The translations under genes were made by a program, and so were the position numbers. A stretch of DNA of 64,000 bases from Capnocytophaga leadbetteri (GTDB lineage: Bacteria > Bacteroidota > Bacteroidia > Flavobacteriales > Flavobacteriaceae), in contig NZ_QBKG01000005.1 in assembly GCF_003054025.1 (NCBI RefSeq), positions 62,001-126,000 of the forward strand, in the 5' to 3' direction. Shown here piece by piece: positions 10,518-18,988 of the stretch. The notes under the pieces were generated by a model, which saw only the letters and a list, made by a program, of their open reading frames with translations, was not told the origin of the DNA and ran no database searches. How positions within the stretch are numbered: the stretch's first letter is position 1; every line of letters begins with the position of its first letter.

Positions 10518-10977
10518 TTTCTTCTATCCATAGTTCGATGGCACCCGTAAGTTCTGTGTAGAGGGATTGATAGGCAGCAGAGTGCTGAAAATCCTCATCG
10601 ATTTCATTCTCGTACTTTTTAAAGTAAGGAACCAGTTCTGGGAAGATTTTTAGAGCAAAGGGGCGCAAATCCTCATCAGCTAATTGAGTGTCGAACTCCT
10701 GAGAAACGACCTCAAAAATCATATCAAAGGGAGAGAAGAAGAGCCCATCGAAGAGTACTCCTGAGGCTATTTTATCACATTCAGGAATACTGATACCCGC
10801 CTCAAAAGCCTCTTGGTAAGCCTGCGCAGCATACTCACTTCTGTCCTTGATAAAGGCTGTATTTGCTAAAAGATTAGGAAAACTCGTTTGTAACAGCTCT
10901 TTGAGTCTTAACTCGTAATAAGACAATGACCCTAAGGTGTTGTCAGTGTTCTGGGGTTTGGTTTGTGTTTCTTTCAT
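10504..10977 (-). CDS. DUF1896 family protein of a conjugative element
   Basis: A 157-residue acidic soluble protein with the DUF1896 pattern: [12 protein letters not shown] near the start, [22 protein letters not shown] in the middle (a split motif), and [16 protein letters not shown] at the C-terminus. The family is common in Bacteroidota ICEs just upstream of the large methylase/helicase gene, as here, and its function is not known. I chose the ATG at 10977; the longer frame to 11007 would need a TTG. A promoter at 11036-11064 would give a leader of about 50 bases. Its last 14 bases overlap the next gene. Confidence 0.85.
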   Translation of the reverse strand: MKETQTKPQNTDNTLGSLSYYELRLKELLQTSFPNLLANTAFIKDRSEYAAQAYQEAFEAGISIPECDKIASGVLFDGLFFSPFDMIFEVVSQEFDTQLADEDLRPFALKIFPELVPYFKKYENEIDEDFQHSAAYQSLYTELTGAIELWIEENGIS

Positions 10978-11017
10978 TGTTAAAATTACTTTTAATGGGT
11001 TCAACAAATTTTAATTT

Positions 11018-11881
11018 TTACAAAGTGTCGTTCTGCAAAGATATATTTACCACGATTTTCCAAATAGGGCAAAAAGGTTCTCTTCCCTTTTCTGGGACAT
11101 CTGTTTTTAAAAGGGTTCTTCTAAATTTTTTCCCAGTGCTAAGAACTCTCTCTTTGAGCCTCTCGGCCAGTTCTTCCTCCTTGATAAAAGAAAGAACATA
11201 ACCCAAGCGCTGGAAAATAGAGACAGGTGTAGAGAAGATTACCTCTGTAGGAAGCTCTTGCCAACTCAGGTGGTTTTTAATCCTTTGAATTACCTCTACT
11301 GCTTTTTGAATGCCTCCTATCTCTTTTTCATAGAGGAGCAAATCAACCGCAGTGAGCTCCAAAGAGGCTACCCGTAAAGTTCTTTCCTCTATAGAAAAAG
11401 GTAAGGTTTTTCTTTTTACTCCTATTTCTCTTAAGTTTTTGATATCATTTTTGACAAGATAACGAATCTTACTTTGTCCCCTAAAGGAATCTCTCAGCGG
11501 AGGTAAGGAGGTTATCACTGTAATTTCATTTGCCTGTAAAGCCTCTTTGGGAGATAGATGTACTTCTACTGCACTGAGCAGGGCTACATAGTATTCCCTT
11601 TTTAGGTGTTGCATCAGTGTTTCAATGTAGAAATAGGGTTTTCCCTCTTCTCTGATAGCTTTGTTATCAGTAGCATTACCAATGTCCACAAAACGGACGA
11701 TGCTATAGATGCCATTCCAAAGAGGCAGGAGCTTTCCTTGTTTTTTAAGTCTCCCTAAAGTGTTGAGAATAGTTTTTTCTTTAAGGTGAGCAAATACCTC
11801 TTTTAGCTCCTGCATAGAAAAGCTGTAAATACCCTTTTCCTCCAATGATTGTATCCACTTTCGTATGGTTAGTCCCTTCAT
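11018..11881 (-). CDS. AbiEi-like antitoxin/transcription factor without a visible toxin partner
   Basis: A 287-residue protein from the ATG at 11881; the upstream ATG at 11899 would leave only a few leader bases after the predicted start site. The N-terminus is winged-helix-like (IRKWIQSLEEKGIYSFSMQE, then TLGRLKKQGKLLPLWNGIYS). The C-terminal domain has YYVALLSAVEVH, KIRYLVKNDI, VASLELTAVDLLLYEKEIGG and QRLGYVLSF. This order fits the AbiEi family, the repressor/antitoxin of AbiE abortive-infection systems, whose partner is a nucleotidyltransferase toxin (AbiEii). No such gene lies on either side: topB is upstream, DUF1896 downstream. It may be an orphan regulator recruited by the element, or the relic of a lost toxin-antitoxin pair. 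Confidence 0.7.
   Translation of the reverse strand: MKGLTIRKWIQSLEEKGIYSFSMQELKEVFAHLKEKTILNTLGRLKKQGKLLPLWNGIYSIVRFVDIGNATDNKAIREEGKPYFYIETLMQHLKREYYVALLSAVEVHLSPKEALQANEITVITSLPPLRDSFRGQSKIRYLVKNDIKNLREIGVKRKTLPFSIEERTLRVASLELTAVDLLLYEKEIGGIQKAVEVIQRIKNHLSWQELPTEVIFSTPVSIFQRLGYVLSFIKEEELAERLKERVLSTGKKFRRTLLKTDVPEKGREPFCPIWKIVVNISLQNDTL
11036..11064 (-). promoter_or_regulatory. Possible promoter for the DUF1896-methylase/helicase pair
   Basis: Minus-strand TATCTTTG (11043-11036) is a full -7 match, with TTTG at 11064-11061 only 17 bases away, slightly short. It lies inside the 3' end of the AbiEi-like gene. Confidence 0.45.
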
Positions 11882-11912
11882 ATTGAAAATATATATCATT
11901 GCAAAACATTTG

Positions 11913-11943
11913 CAAAAGTACTATATTATTTCTAAAGAGCAAA
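11913..11943 (-). promoter_or_regulatory. Promoter of the AbiEi-like gene
   Basis: Minus-strand TTTG (11943-11940), 19 bases, then TACTTTTG (11920-11913). The start near 11907 supports the ATG at 11881. Confidence 0.6.
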
Positions 11944-12056
11944 TATATTGGAACAAAAAGTTATCAACAGGAGGACTAAACTTCACTTAGGATATGGTAC
12001 ATAATCAGTTGTGTTAGCTCACAGACTTTCTTTACTGAAAGTTTACCTAACCTTTG

Positions 12057-14174
12057 TTAGTATTTTCGTTTTTTGAAAGTTTTCTCAGGAAACTCAAAGG
12101 CAGTTTCACCATTTTCTTTCAGACATATATAGGCATCGAAAGTGCTGCCTGATTTGCTTTTCATTCCTTTTATCAGAGGTGTTTTTCCTTTTTCAAAGAG
12201 CGTTTTGAGCAACTCATCAGTAAGAGATTTGCCACATACATTCCTAAAAAGCACATAACCACAGTCCTCATCAGGGCATTTGGCTACCTTTTCAAACAGT
12301 AATAAGGAAGCATTTCTGCATTTAGGACAGGTGATTTTGAGTTTTTCTTTTTGGGGTATATCCATAGCCAAAAACGTATCAGTAAGACTATGGGTATAGG
12401 CTTCCATATCCGAAGAAAAACTATCGGGAGAGAGCTCTCCTTGTTCTATCTTTTGCAATTGACTTTCCCATTCGCCTGTAAGGGCAACGTCGGCTATTGT
12501 AAGTGATTTTACCCACTCATATACCTGCATTCCTTTATCGGTAGGAATAAGAGACTTTTGTTTGCGTTCAATATAATTACGCTTTAAAAGCGTCTCTATA
12601 ATAGCGGCACGTGTGGCTGGAGTACCTATACCTGCTCCTTGTAATAACTCACGTTGCGCTTTATCTTCTAAGGTCTTTCCAGCTGTTTCCATAGCCCCCA
12701 ACAGTCCTGATTCGGTATATAAAGCAGGAGGTTGGGTGGTCTTAGAAAGGATTTCAACGGCTTTAATCTTTATACTTTCTCCTTGTACAAGTTCAGGCAG
12801 CACTTGATTGCTATCACCTTCATTGTCTTTTTCACTATCTTTGGCAGTTTCATCAGAGTAAAAACCACCGATAGCGCGCCAACCCGCTTGTAACACTTGA
12901 ACACCTTTTACCAAGAAGTCAGTGTGCAGAGCCTCCAGTAGAGTCTTTTGCACTTCTTTTACACAGGGTTCAGATACCGCTTCCAAAAGTCGGGTGGCAA
13001 TCATCTTGTAAATAGTATTTTCTTTTGCCGTAAGGTTGGTAGGAAAGCGCTCTGTAATAAGAAGTCCGTGATGGTCTGTTACTTTCAAATCATTAACCAT
13101 CTTCTTATTCAGCGCCCCAATTTTCACAAGTTTAGCTTCGTTGGTGTATGCCTCACATTCTTGTAACAAACGTATCAGCTGTGGGATTTCTTCCCATACA
13201 TCCTCTGAGATGTACTTACTACCAGTACGTGGGTAAGTAATGTATTTTTGCTCGTAGAGACTTTGAGCGATTTGCAGGGTCTCATCGGCTGAAAAGTTCC
13301 ATTTTTTATTAGCTTCTTTCTGAAGACCTGTTAGATCATAGAGCAAAGGAGGTTGTTCTTTTACCACTTCTTTTTCAGTGGAAATCACCTCGGCCATAGG
13401 AGACTTTTCTAATTGTTTTTGTAAGGCTTCAGCTTCTTTTTTATCCTCAATTTTAGCTGAGATACTGAAAAAATCAGTATAGCTTTTTTGGTGCTTGAGT
13501 CGTAATTGATAAAAAGGCTTCTTTTGAAAATGTGTGTGATCTAAAAATCTTTTACAAACCATTGCTAAGGTAGGTGTTTGCACCCTACCTAAGGAATAAA
13601 TCCCTTCACCTACCGCTATACTCAGGGCTTGGGTAGCATTGATACCCACCAGCCAATCAGCCTCACTACGCTTTTGAGCAGAGGCATACAGCAAATCAAA
13701 AGCACTTCCTTCTTGCAGATTGGCAAGTCCTGTTTTGATACCTTTTTCGGTTAAGGAGCTAATCCAAAGCCTTTAAAAAGGTTTTTGACAGTGCAAATAT
13801 TCATAGATATAGCGGAAGATCAGTTCTCCTTCACGACCTGCATCGGTGGCTACAATAATGGAACTACACTTCTTAAAAAGGCTATCAATGATTTTAAGCT
13901 GTTTTAAAGCCATAGGGTCTGACCTGTAACCTTTCTTATCCTCAGGAATTTGTTTGGGTACCAAGATAAAGGGGCGAGGTAGAATAGGTAGGTGTTCTCT
14001 GTGGAATCCTACACAACCATAAGCCTCTGGAAGGGCTAATTGCACTAAATGTCCCAATGCCCAAGTAACAGCATAATCATTACCTAACAAATATCCATCT
14101 TGTTTTTCACTTGCCCCCACTATAGCGGCAATCTCTCTTGCCACACTGGGCTTTTCTGCTAATATAACTTTCAT
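12057..14174 (-). pseudogene. topB: DNA topoisomerase III (Exc-type) broken by an in-frame stop
   Basis: One reading frame from the ATG at 14174 to the stop at 12057-12059 spells a type IA topoisomerase of 705 codons, but codon 134 is TAA (13773-13775). Before it come the start MKVILAEKPS and the TOPRIM acidic motif DAGREGEL. After it the same frame continues RLWISSLTEKG, the active-site tyrosine motif ITYPRTGSKY (about 312), ATRAAIIETL, a four-Cys zinc motif (about 625) and a C-terminal repeat of DUF3945/topoisomerase-repeat type. A Lys codon AAA changed to TAA explains it. The short product has no catalytic tyrosine; any downstream restart would lack the TOPRIM acids. In CTnDOT-like elements this position holds exc, an excision-operon topoisomerase III. 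A sequencing error or stop readthrough cannot be excluded. Confidence 0.85.
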
Positions 14175-14206
14175 TTTTCTACGTGTATTGAGGTTAAAAA
14201 TTAGAG

Positions 14207-15739
14207 TTATACTTTGCGTCCCTTCGACTTCTTAGCAGTTTCTTTTTGAGCTGTTTTTTCTGATTGCTTTTGAGGGCGTTTTTCTTCTTTGGCTTTAGAA
14301 GTTTCAGCTTTTTGCTTGGTAGAAGAAACTTTATCAGTAATGTCCTTTTGAGGATTGTTAAAGCTCATCTCTACCTTGCCTTTGTCCTTGTCAAAAGTAA
14401 AATAACCGCTATAAGTTTTACCGGCTTTGCTCTGTAAACCTTCTAAATAAATAGGATTACCCTTGCTCAGTTCCTTGTGTTGTTCTTCGGTAAGAGTTAC
14501 CCCTCGTATGACTGTAGGAGCCTCAGTGAGTTTCTCTTGATTAGCAAGTTTAGGAGCTTTGTCTTCAAAAAGAAATTCCACATAACGCTTGTCGGCATTG
14601 AACTGCACAGTTGCGTTAAAAGGCTCTCCTTTTTTAGAGGTCATTCCCTCGACAAACAGAGGCTTGCCTTCTTTGAGCGTTTGTTTTTGCTCCTCAGAGA
14701 GTTTGACTCCTTTGATTTCATCGGGGACTTTGATATGTTCACTGCGCAAGGCAATGATTTCATTGGTGAGCCTATCAATACTGATAATAGAAGGGATTTT
14801 CTCTTGAGTTTTACTATTGGTAAGCTCAACTGTACGTCCCATATTTCCTGTGGTAAGCAGGTTCTTTTTATCCTCTTCTGAAAACTCGTGACCAAAGAAA
14901 GGATAATCCAATTGTGGTTCCTTGCGCATCCCGTGAATGGCTACTGCTACTTTTCCATCAACTTCTCTTAGGGACAGACGAGCATCAAAGCGGGTTACTG
15001 TAGAGCCTAAATTGAAACTAATAGGTACCAGTTCATTGGTTTTATAACCTTTTAAGAGGGGCTCTAATAGGTTCCTCTTCTCTAAAGACTCTCGACTCAC
15101 CCCTAAGTTTTGTAGCGTTTCCCAATCAATAGCATCAGGGTTGTACTTGAGTTCCTCTTGGGCAGGAGTATTTTGAGATTGTGCCTGAGCAGGAGCTTCT
15201 TGTGCTTGTGCCTGAGCAGGAGCTTCTTGTGCTTGCGCTTGAGCAGGAGCTTCTTGTACTTGTGCTTGAGCAGGAGCTTCAGGAGGGGTCTGAGCAACGG
15301 CAGTCTCTCCTTCTTGTTTTAGAGTAGCTGCTTTTTGCTCTTGTTTGATATACTGCTCAGGAGATACTTCGTACTTCTTGAGGTATTCCTTACCCTTTTC
15401 AGTGAGCTTTGCCAGATGGTTTTGAAGTTTTTCTATCGTATTTACCGATTTTTCTATCGGTATTTTAAAGAAAGAAAAACGAGAAGGGTTCTGAGCTTGG
15501 CGCATAAAGTTGCTAAAGAAATTAGACAGCATATTACCTTGCTTGTCTACTTTCATAAAGTCATCCAAGGATTTGCTGTCAGCAGGAGCCATTTTTAACT
15601 CTCCTTTCTCATCAATTCCTTTTACAGCCTTAAGCTGTTTTTCTTCTTTGTCAAATACTAGTAGGATATCAGATAGTTGTTCATCCACTGGGATTTGATT
15701 GTCGTAATTTGCCGTATCGGCGTGTTGATTTTCTGCCAT
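14207..15739 (-). CDS. DUF4099/DUF3945 protein of the ICE excision module
   Basis: A 510-residue charged soluble protein. The N-terminal 150 residues are unassigned. A Pro/Ala/Gln tandem repeat follows (about 158-190). Then comes a segment of DUF4099 type (about 200-330: IDWETLQNLGVSRESLEK, LLKGYKTNELVPIS, ITEND-like basic positions). Two DUF3945-type repeats follow (GVKLSEEQKQTLKEGKPLF... and GVTLTEEQHKELSKGNPIY...), each ending in a GMTSKKG or GLQSKAG turn and a beta hairpin. The tail is Lys-rich. It corresponds to orf3 of the CTnDOT excision operon, between the small HTH gene and topB. The function is unknown; the repeat is shared with the C-terminus of the neighbouring topoisomerase, which hints at a common nucleic-acid or partner contact. 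Confidence 0.8.
   Translation of the reverse strand: MAENQHADTANYDNQIPVDEQLSDILLVFDKEEKQLKAVKGIDEKGELKMAPADSKSLDDFMKVDKQGNMLSNFFSNFMRQAQNPSRFSFFKIPIEKSVNTIEKLQNHLAKLTEKGKEYLKKYEVSPEQYIKQEQKAATLKQEGETAVAQTPPEAPAQAQVQEAPAQAQAQEAPAQAQAQEAPAQAQSQNTPAQEELKYNPDAIDWETLQNLGVSRESLEKRNLLEPLLKGYKTNELVPISFNLGSTVTRFDARLSLREVDGKVAVAIHGMRKEPQLDYPFFGHEFSEEDKKNLLTTGNMGRTVELTNSKTQEKIPSIISIDRLTNEIIALRSEHIKVPDEIKGVKLSEEQKQTLKEGKPLFVEGMTSKKGEPFNATVQFNADKRYVEFLFEDKAPKLANQEKLTEAPTVIRGVTLTEEQHKELSKGNPIYLEGLQSKAGKTYSGYFTFDKDKGKVEMSFNNPQKDITDKVSSTKQKAETSKAKEEKRPQKQSEKTAQKETAKKSKGRKV
15188..15280. repeat. 27-bp tandem repeat coding for Pro/Ala/Gln units
   Basis: Three copies of a 27-bp unit (15188-15214, 15215-15241, 15242-15268) differing at a few bases, plus a partial copy. 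They encode nine-residue units of the form A-P-A-Q-A-Q-x-Q-E, a flexible linker inside the DUF4099/DUF3945 protein. Copy number is likely to vary by slippage. Confidence 0.8.
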
Positions 15740-15792
15740 TATTTAAACATCTTTTTTAATTTGGGGGTAAAATTACTCCCTTTGTAAGACGT

Positions 15793-16134
15793 CTAAGAGA
15801 GGCTGTCCTTTTTAGGCATAGTATTTCCGTTTTTGGCTTTTAAGGCTGTTACTGGCACACTGAAATGTTCTCGGATAAATTGATGTACATCCGAAAGCTT
15901 GTAGTATATTTTGCCTGATATGGTATAATAAGGCAGTTTGCCATTGGAGCGATACCTTTGCAGGGAACGTGCAGAGATTTTAAAGGTGAGCATCAAGTCT
16001 TGATTGTCCAAGAGTTCCTCACCATCCAAGCTGTTTTTGCGTTTTTCAGCTTTGTCTATTTGCTCTTTAAGCAAATCAAAACGATCCATAATACGTTCCA
16101 TCCACGCTATAAATTCTATTCTGTCGATTTCCAT
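15793..16134 (-). CDS. Small helix-turn-helix protein (Xis2d-like)
   Basis: A 113-residue protein with a hydrophilic helix (about 10-40) followed by a winged HTH of the MerR/excisionase type: LLDNQDLMLTFKISARSLQRYR (split: LLDNQDLMLTFKI, then SARSLQRYR), NGKLPYYTISGKIYYKLSDVHQFI. This is the usual pattern of DNA-bending excisionase-like factors in Bacteroidota ICEs, and the place in the operon is that of xis2d in CTnDOT. It lies between the primase/ATPase gene and the DUF4099/DUF3945 gene, 53 bases before the latter. The match is by motif and order, not by alignment. Confidence 0.75.
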   Translation of the reverse strand: MEIDRIEFIAWMERIMDRFDLLKEQIDKAEKRKNSLDGEELLDNQDLMLTFKISARSLQRYRSNGKLPYYTISGKIYYKLSDVHQFIREHFSVPVTALKAKNGNTMPKKDSLS

Positions 16135-16203
16135 TTTTTATATTTATATTTGTTTAATACTTCGATTGTTAGGTCTTAATCTTAGAACACCTAAAAGTTC
16201 TTC

Positions 16204-18282
16204 TTATCCTTGTGAGTTCTTGTTATCCTCCAAAAGTTCTTTTAGCACACTGCCCATTCCTAAGAGTTGGTCATTTCCCTCTTGAGGGACTAAAATGCCC
16301 ATTTCCTTTAAGGTGCGGATATAACCTTTTGCGGTGCGTTCCTTTACATCAGTTCGTTTTTGAATTTCTATGTTCAGCTCTTGAACTGTCCACAAAGTTC
16401 GCTCTTTAAAAAGAGGAGAAACTAACGAGGCTAAGGTACTGGCTTTATTGGGTTTTTGGTCTTCGTTTTTCTGATTGCCTACATAACTATGCATTCCCAG
16501 TTCATTGTTCCATCTAAAAAGTATTTGTGGGGTATCGCTAAGGCTACCATTGCGGATTTTCATCGGTTTGACCGCTGAGATAGGACTGTTCTTCTCCCTT
16601 TCGATAGAAAGCACTGCTGTTGCTTTGCGTTGTAGTTCAGAGCCTAAATGACCACGGAGTTTAAGTCCGCTGGGGGTGAGGTGTAACACACATACGATAC
16701 AGGTTTTGTAATTACCTGCCAAAAGGTAAAGCTCTTCTATGAGTTCCACGCTTTCTTGCTCGTTATTCACAGCGCCAATAAGGTCGGCTATACCATCTAT
16801 AACCACCAAATGCACTCCTGCACATTGGTAGTAAAAACTCTCCAAGCCTTCACGAATGACCTTTAATCGCTCTCTGCGAGGGAGTTGGGTGAGGCAAAAG
16901 GCGTGTAGCAAATCAGGAAGAGAGGTTAGTTTAGCTCTTTTAAGCAGTTTGCTAATATTTTGATAGAGTTGGTCTTGAGACTGTTCTGTATCGAAAAATA
17001 GCACCACTTTATCTTTGGGGCAAGGCAGTAGCGTTGTGCCCAATGTGTCAATAGGAAGGTTCTTACTGTTAAGACAACCTGCAATGAGGGCACTTACATA
17101 ATGACTTTTGCCTGTACCTTCGCCTCCTGTAATACCCAATAAACTACTCTGTACTCCTACGGGTGTTTTGCCAATAGAGATGATTGTTTCTTGCTTTTGG
17201 GGAGGTTTATCCCATTGGATTTCGCAGTTTTTAAGCAGTGATAGGCTTTCTTCATAGTGTTTGCTAAGGGTCTGATAAAAGAGTTGCAATAGGTCTCTAC
17301 CCATTTTACCTTGTGCAAAATAATCGGATATATCTTTATCCTTTTTAGTACCTGAAAGAGGTAAAACTAAACGAAATACTTCTAAAGGTGCTAATAGGGC
17401 TTGTTGCTCTAAGGAGGCTCTTTTACCTGTTTCGTCGCTGTCGAACAAAAGGACTAAATGTCGGAATCGCATTTTTAGCTTTTGGAGTTTTTGTGAAGGA
17501 ATGTGAGCTGTTTCACTATTAAAACAGATAGCCGAAAAGCCTCTACTGGCTAAGCTCATTACATCTTTTTCACCTGCGGTGATAAAAAGAATGTCGCCTT
17601 GTAGTGGTAGCTGTGACTCACCAAAGCAGTAATCTTGAGGGCTTCCTCCGTAGAGAAAACGCAATTTAGAAAAGGGACGATAGACCTTTAAGTGTTTTTT
17701 AAAAAGGTAGCCGAACATCCACTCGTTATAGGTGGAGGTAATAGTGTAAGGTTTGCCGTCTTTGTTGGTACTTGAATAGCTTTGCAAAGAGATCACGTTG
17801 TACTTGTTTAGGATTTCTTGAGTGATGCCATACTTTTGCCAATAGGCTAACTCTTCTTGGGTAAAGGTTTTTTGGGTGAATTGGTAAGAGATAAATTTTT
17901 TAGTTTCTGGGGTAGTACTTTCTATGGTGATAGTGGGAGGTATTTGAGGTTTTTGTGTAATTATAGAGGTGGATTCCTCTAAACCCAGATGTAAATCTTG
18001 ATTGATAATTTTTAGGATTTCGATAAAGTCAGAGGCATTTCGGCAGTCCAATTGATAGAGGTAACCTACTAAGAAAAAACAGTCACCCCTGAAAATATCG
18101 TTGCCAAAATCTTTCATCTTATAAATCCCCTGTCTGTCCTTATAGATATTGCAGGAAGCATTTTTATCGTCATAGAAAGGGTTTTTAAAGTTTTTACCTA
18201 CCCGCCAGTTGCCTTGTAGATAGTGCTGGAAGACTTGTAGCCCTCCTTCGGTTTTACTTAAAATATCTTGCTTTTTCAACAT
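16204..18282 (-). CDS. Primase (TOPRIM) fused to a RecA-fold ATPase
   Basis: A 692-residue protein. The first 100 residues resemble the zinc-finger region of DnaG-type primases (NASCNIYKDRQGIYKMKDFG) but keep few cysteines. A TOPRIM fold follows (about 230-300: ITAGEKDVMSLASRG, then LLFDSDETGKRA). From about 375 there is a RecA/DnaB-like ATPase: Walker A GGEGTGKS, DTEQSQDQ, Walker B VVIDGIADLIG. The C-terminus has a small winged-helix-like tail. It likely primes and unwinds ICE DNA during excision or transfer. Its ATG at 18282 overlaps the upstream HTH gene by 29 bases, indicating coupled expression. Confidence 0.8.
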   Translation of the reverse strand: MLKKQDILSKTEGGLQVFQHYLQGNWRVGKNFKNPFYDDKNASCNIYKDRQGIYKMKDFGNDIFRGDCFFLVGYLYQLDCRNASDFIEILKIINQDLHLGLEESTSIITQKPQIPPTITIESTTPETKKFISYQFTQKTFTQEELAYWQKYGITQEILNKYNVISLQSYSSTNKDGKPYTITSTYNEWMFGYLFKKHLKVYRPFSKLRFLYGGSPQDYCFGESQLPLQGDILFITAGEKDVMSLASRGFSAICFNSETAHIPSQKLQKLKMRFRHLVLLFDSDETGKRASLEQQALLAPLEVFRLVLPLSGTKKDKDISDYFAQGKMGRDLLQLFYQTLSKHYEESLSLLKNCEIQWDKPPQKQETIISIGKTPVGVQSSLLGITGGEGTGKSHYVSALIAGCLNSKNLPIDTLGTTLLPCPKDKVVLFFDTEQSQDQLYQNISKLLKRAKLTSLPDLLHAFCLTQLPRRERLKVIREGLESFYYQCAGVHLVVIDGIADLIGAVNNEQESVELIEELYLLAGNYKTCIVCVLHLTPSGLKLRGHLGSELQRKATAVLSIEREKNSPISAVKPMKIRNGSLSDTPQILFRWNNELGMHSYVGNQKNEDQKPNKASTLASLVSPLFKERTLWTVQELNIEIQKRTDVKERTAKGYIRTLKEMGILVPQEGNDQLLGMGSVLKELLEDNKNSQG

Positions 18283-18592
18283 AACCTTTGGCTTTTTGAG
18301 TGAGGGATTGCAGGTAGCTTTCAGTGTTTTCTACCGATTGACTGATAAGGAGTTTGCGAATGCTTCCCAAGGTATAGAAATATTGTCCATAGATTTTGGA
18401 GTAGGTGATTTCATTGCGTTTGCGCATTCGCCATAGGGTTTTCTCACTTAGGTGGAGATATTGACAGATTTCTTTTTGGTTGAGCCACAAACTATCCCAC
18501 TCAATAGGCTCTTGTTTGAGTCGGTTTTCAATGCATTGGAGTTGCTCCATAAGAGCTTTCCAAGCGGATTCTTCAATGGTGATTAAATTCAT
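18254..18592 (-). CDS. Small helix-turn-helix protein (Xis2c-like)
   Basis: A 112-residue protein from the ATG at 18592 (MNLITIEESAWKALMEQL). The frame is open to an ATG at 18664, but a predicted promoter at 18637-18644 would lie inside that longer form. An N-terminal helix is followed by a winged HTH: WLNQKEICQYLHLSEKTLWRMR, given here as two parts WLNQKEICQYL and HLSEKTLWRMR, then KIYGQYFYTLGSIRKLL. It is the first gene of the excision-type operon, as xis2c is in CTnDOT. It overlaps the primase/ATPase start by 29 bases. Confidence 0.75.
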   Translation of the reverse strand: MNLITIEESAWKALMEQLQCIENRLKQEPIEWDSLWLNQKEICQYLHLSEKTLWRMRKRNEITYSKIYGQYFYTLGSIRKLLISQSVENTESYLQSLTQKAKGYVEKARYFK

Positions 18593-18988
18593 TGCGTATA
18601 GGGTTAAATTCTCGGCGGCAAAGTTCTGACAAATACCAAACATAAACTGCCAAGTACTACCCATTGAAATGTGCTTTTTAAGGCAGTTGAAGTGATTTTT
18701 ATTTATTTTATTAGTTATGAGTGTATTACAAAATAATTGTAACGTATTTTTGGAGTATAAACTACTTTTATAGGAAGAAATGTCTAAAAAATGCCAATGG
18801 GCTATAATGGGCTTTTTTTCAGAAATGGAGGTAAAAGTGTGTGTTGGGAGTTTCTATAGAAGAGTTAAATTGAAAATAATGAATATAATATTTTGAATAA
18901 ATCCTTCTCCCTAAAAAAGGGAAACTGTCTATTTCCCTAAAAAACTGATTAAAAAATGTTTAAACGTTTTTATTTGAAGTTAGCAAAA
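18593..18988. promoter_or_regulatory. Intergenic regulatory region between rteC and the excision-type operon
   Basis: No gene seen in these 396 bases. On the minus strand TATGTTTG (18644-18637) is a -7 match without a good -33, as expected for an activator-dependent promoter. Further upstream lies an inverted repeat TTACAA-5-TTGTAA (18726-18742). In CTnDOT, RteC activates the excision operon from repeats upstream of xis2c, so this is a candidate operator by analogy. A TCCC-A/T-GGGA hairpin (18906-18922) near the rteC end may be a weak terminator. Confidence 0.4.

Noticed and set aside
12025-12042. Terminator after topB (ACTTTC/GAAAGT)
   Set aside because: Only six base pairs with an uneven flank; too weak to call.
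12057-13694. Reading the 545-codon frame as a separate gene
   Set aside because: It is in the same frame as 13773-14174 and both parts make one topoisomerase; its only start would be a TTG inside a conserved region.
14477-14895. Opposite-strand and shifted open frames inside the DUF4099/DUF3945 gene
   Set aside because: They have no family signs, no start signals and mirror the real gene; likewise for similar shadows throughout the window.
15188-15280. CRISPR-like array
   Set aside because: Units are contiguous, in frame and code for a Pro/Ala/Gln linker; there are no spacers.
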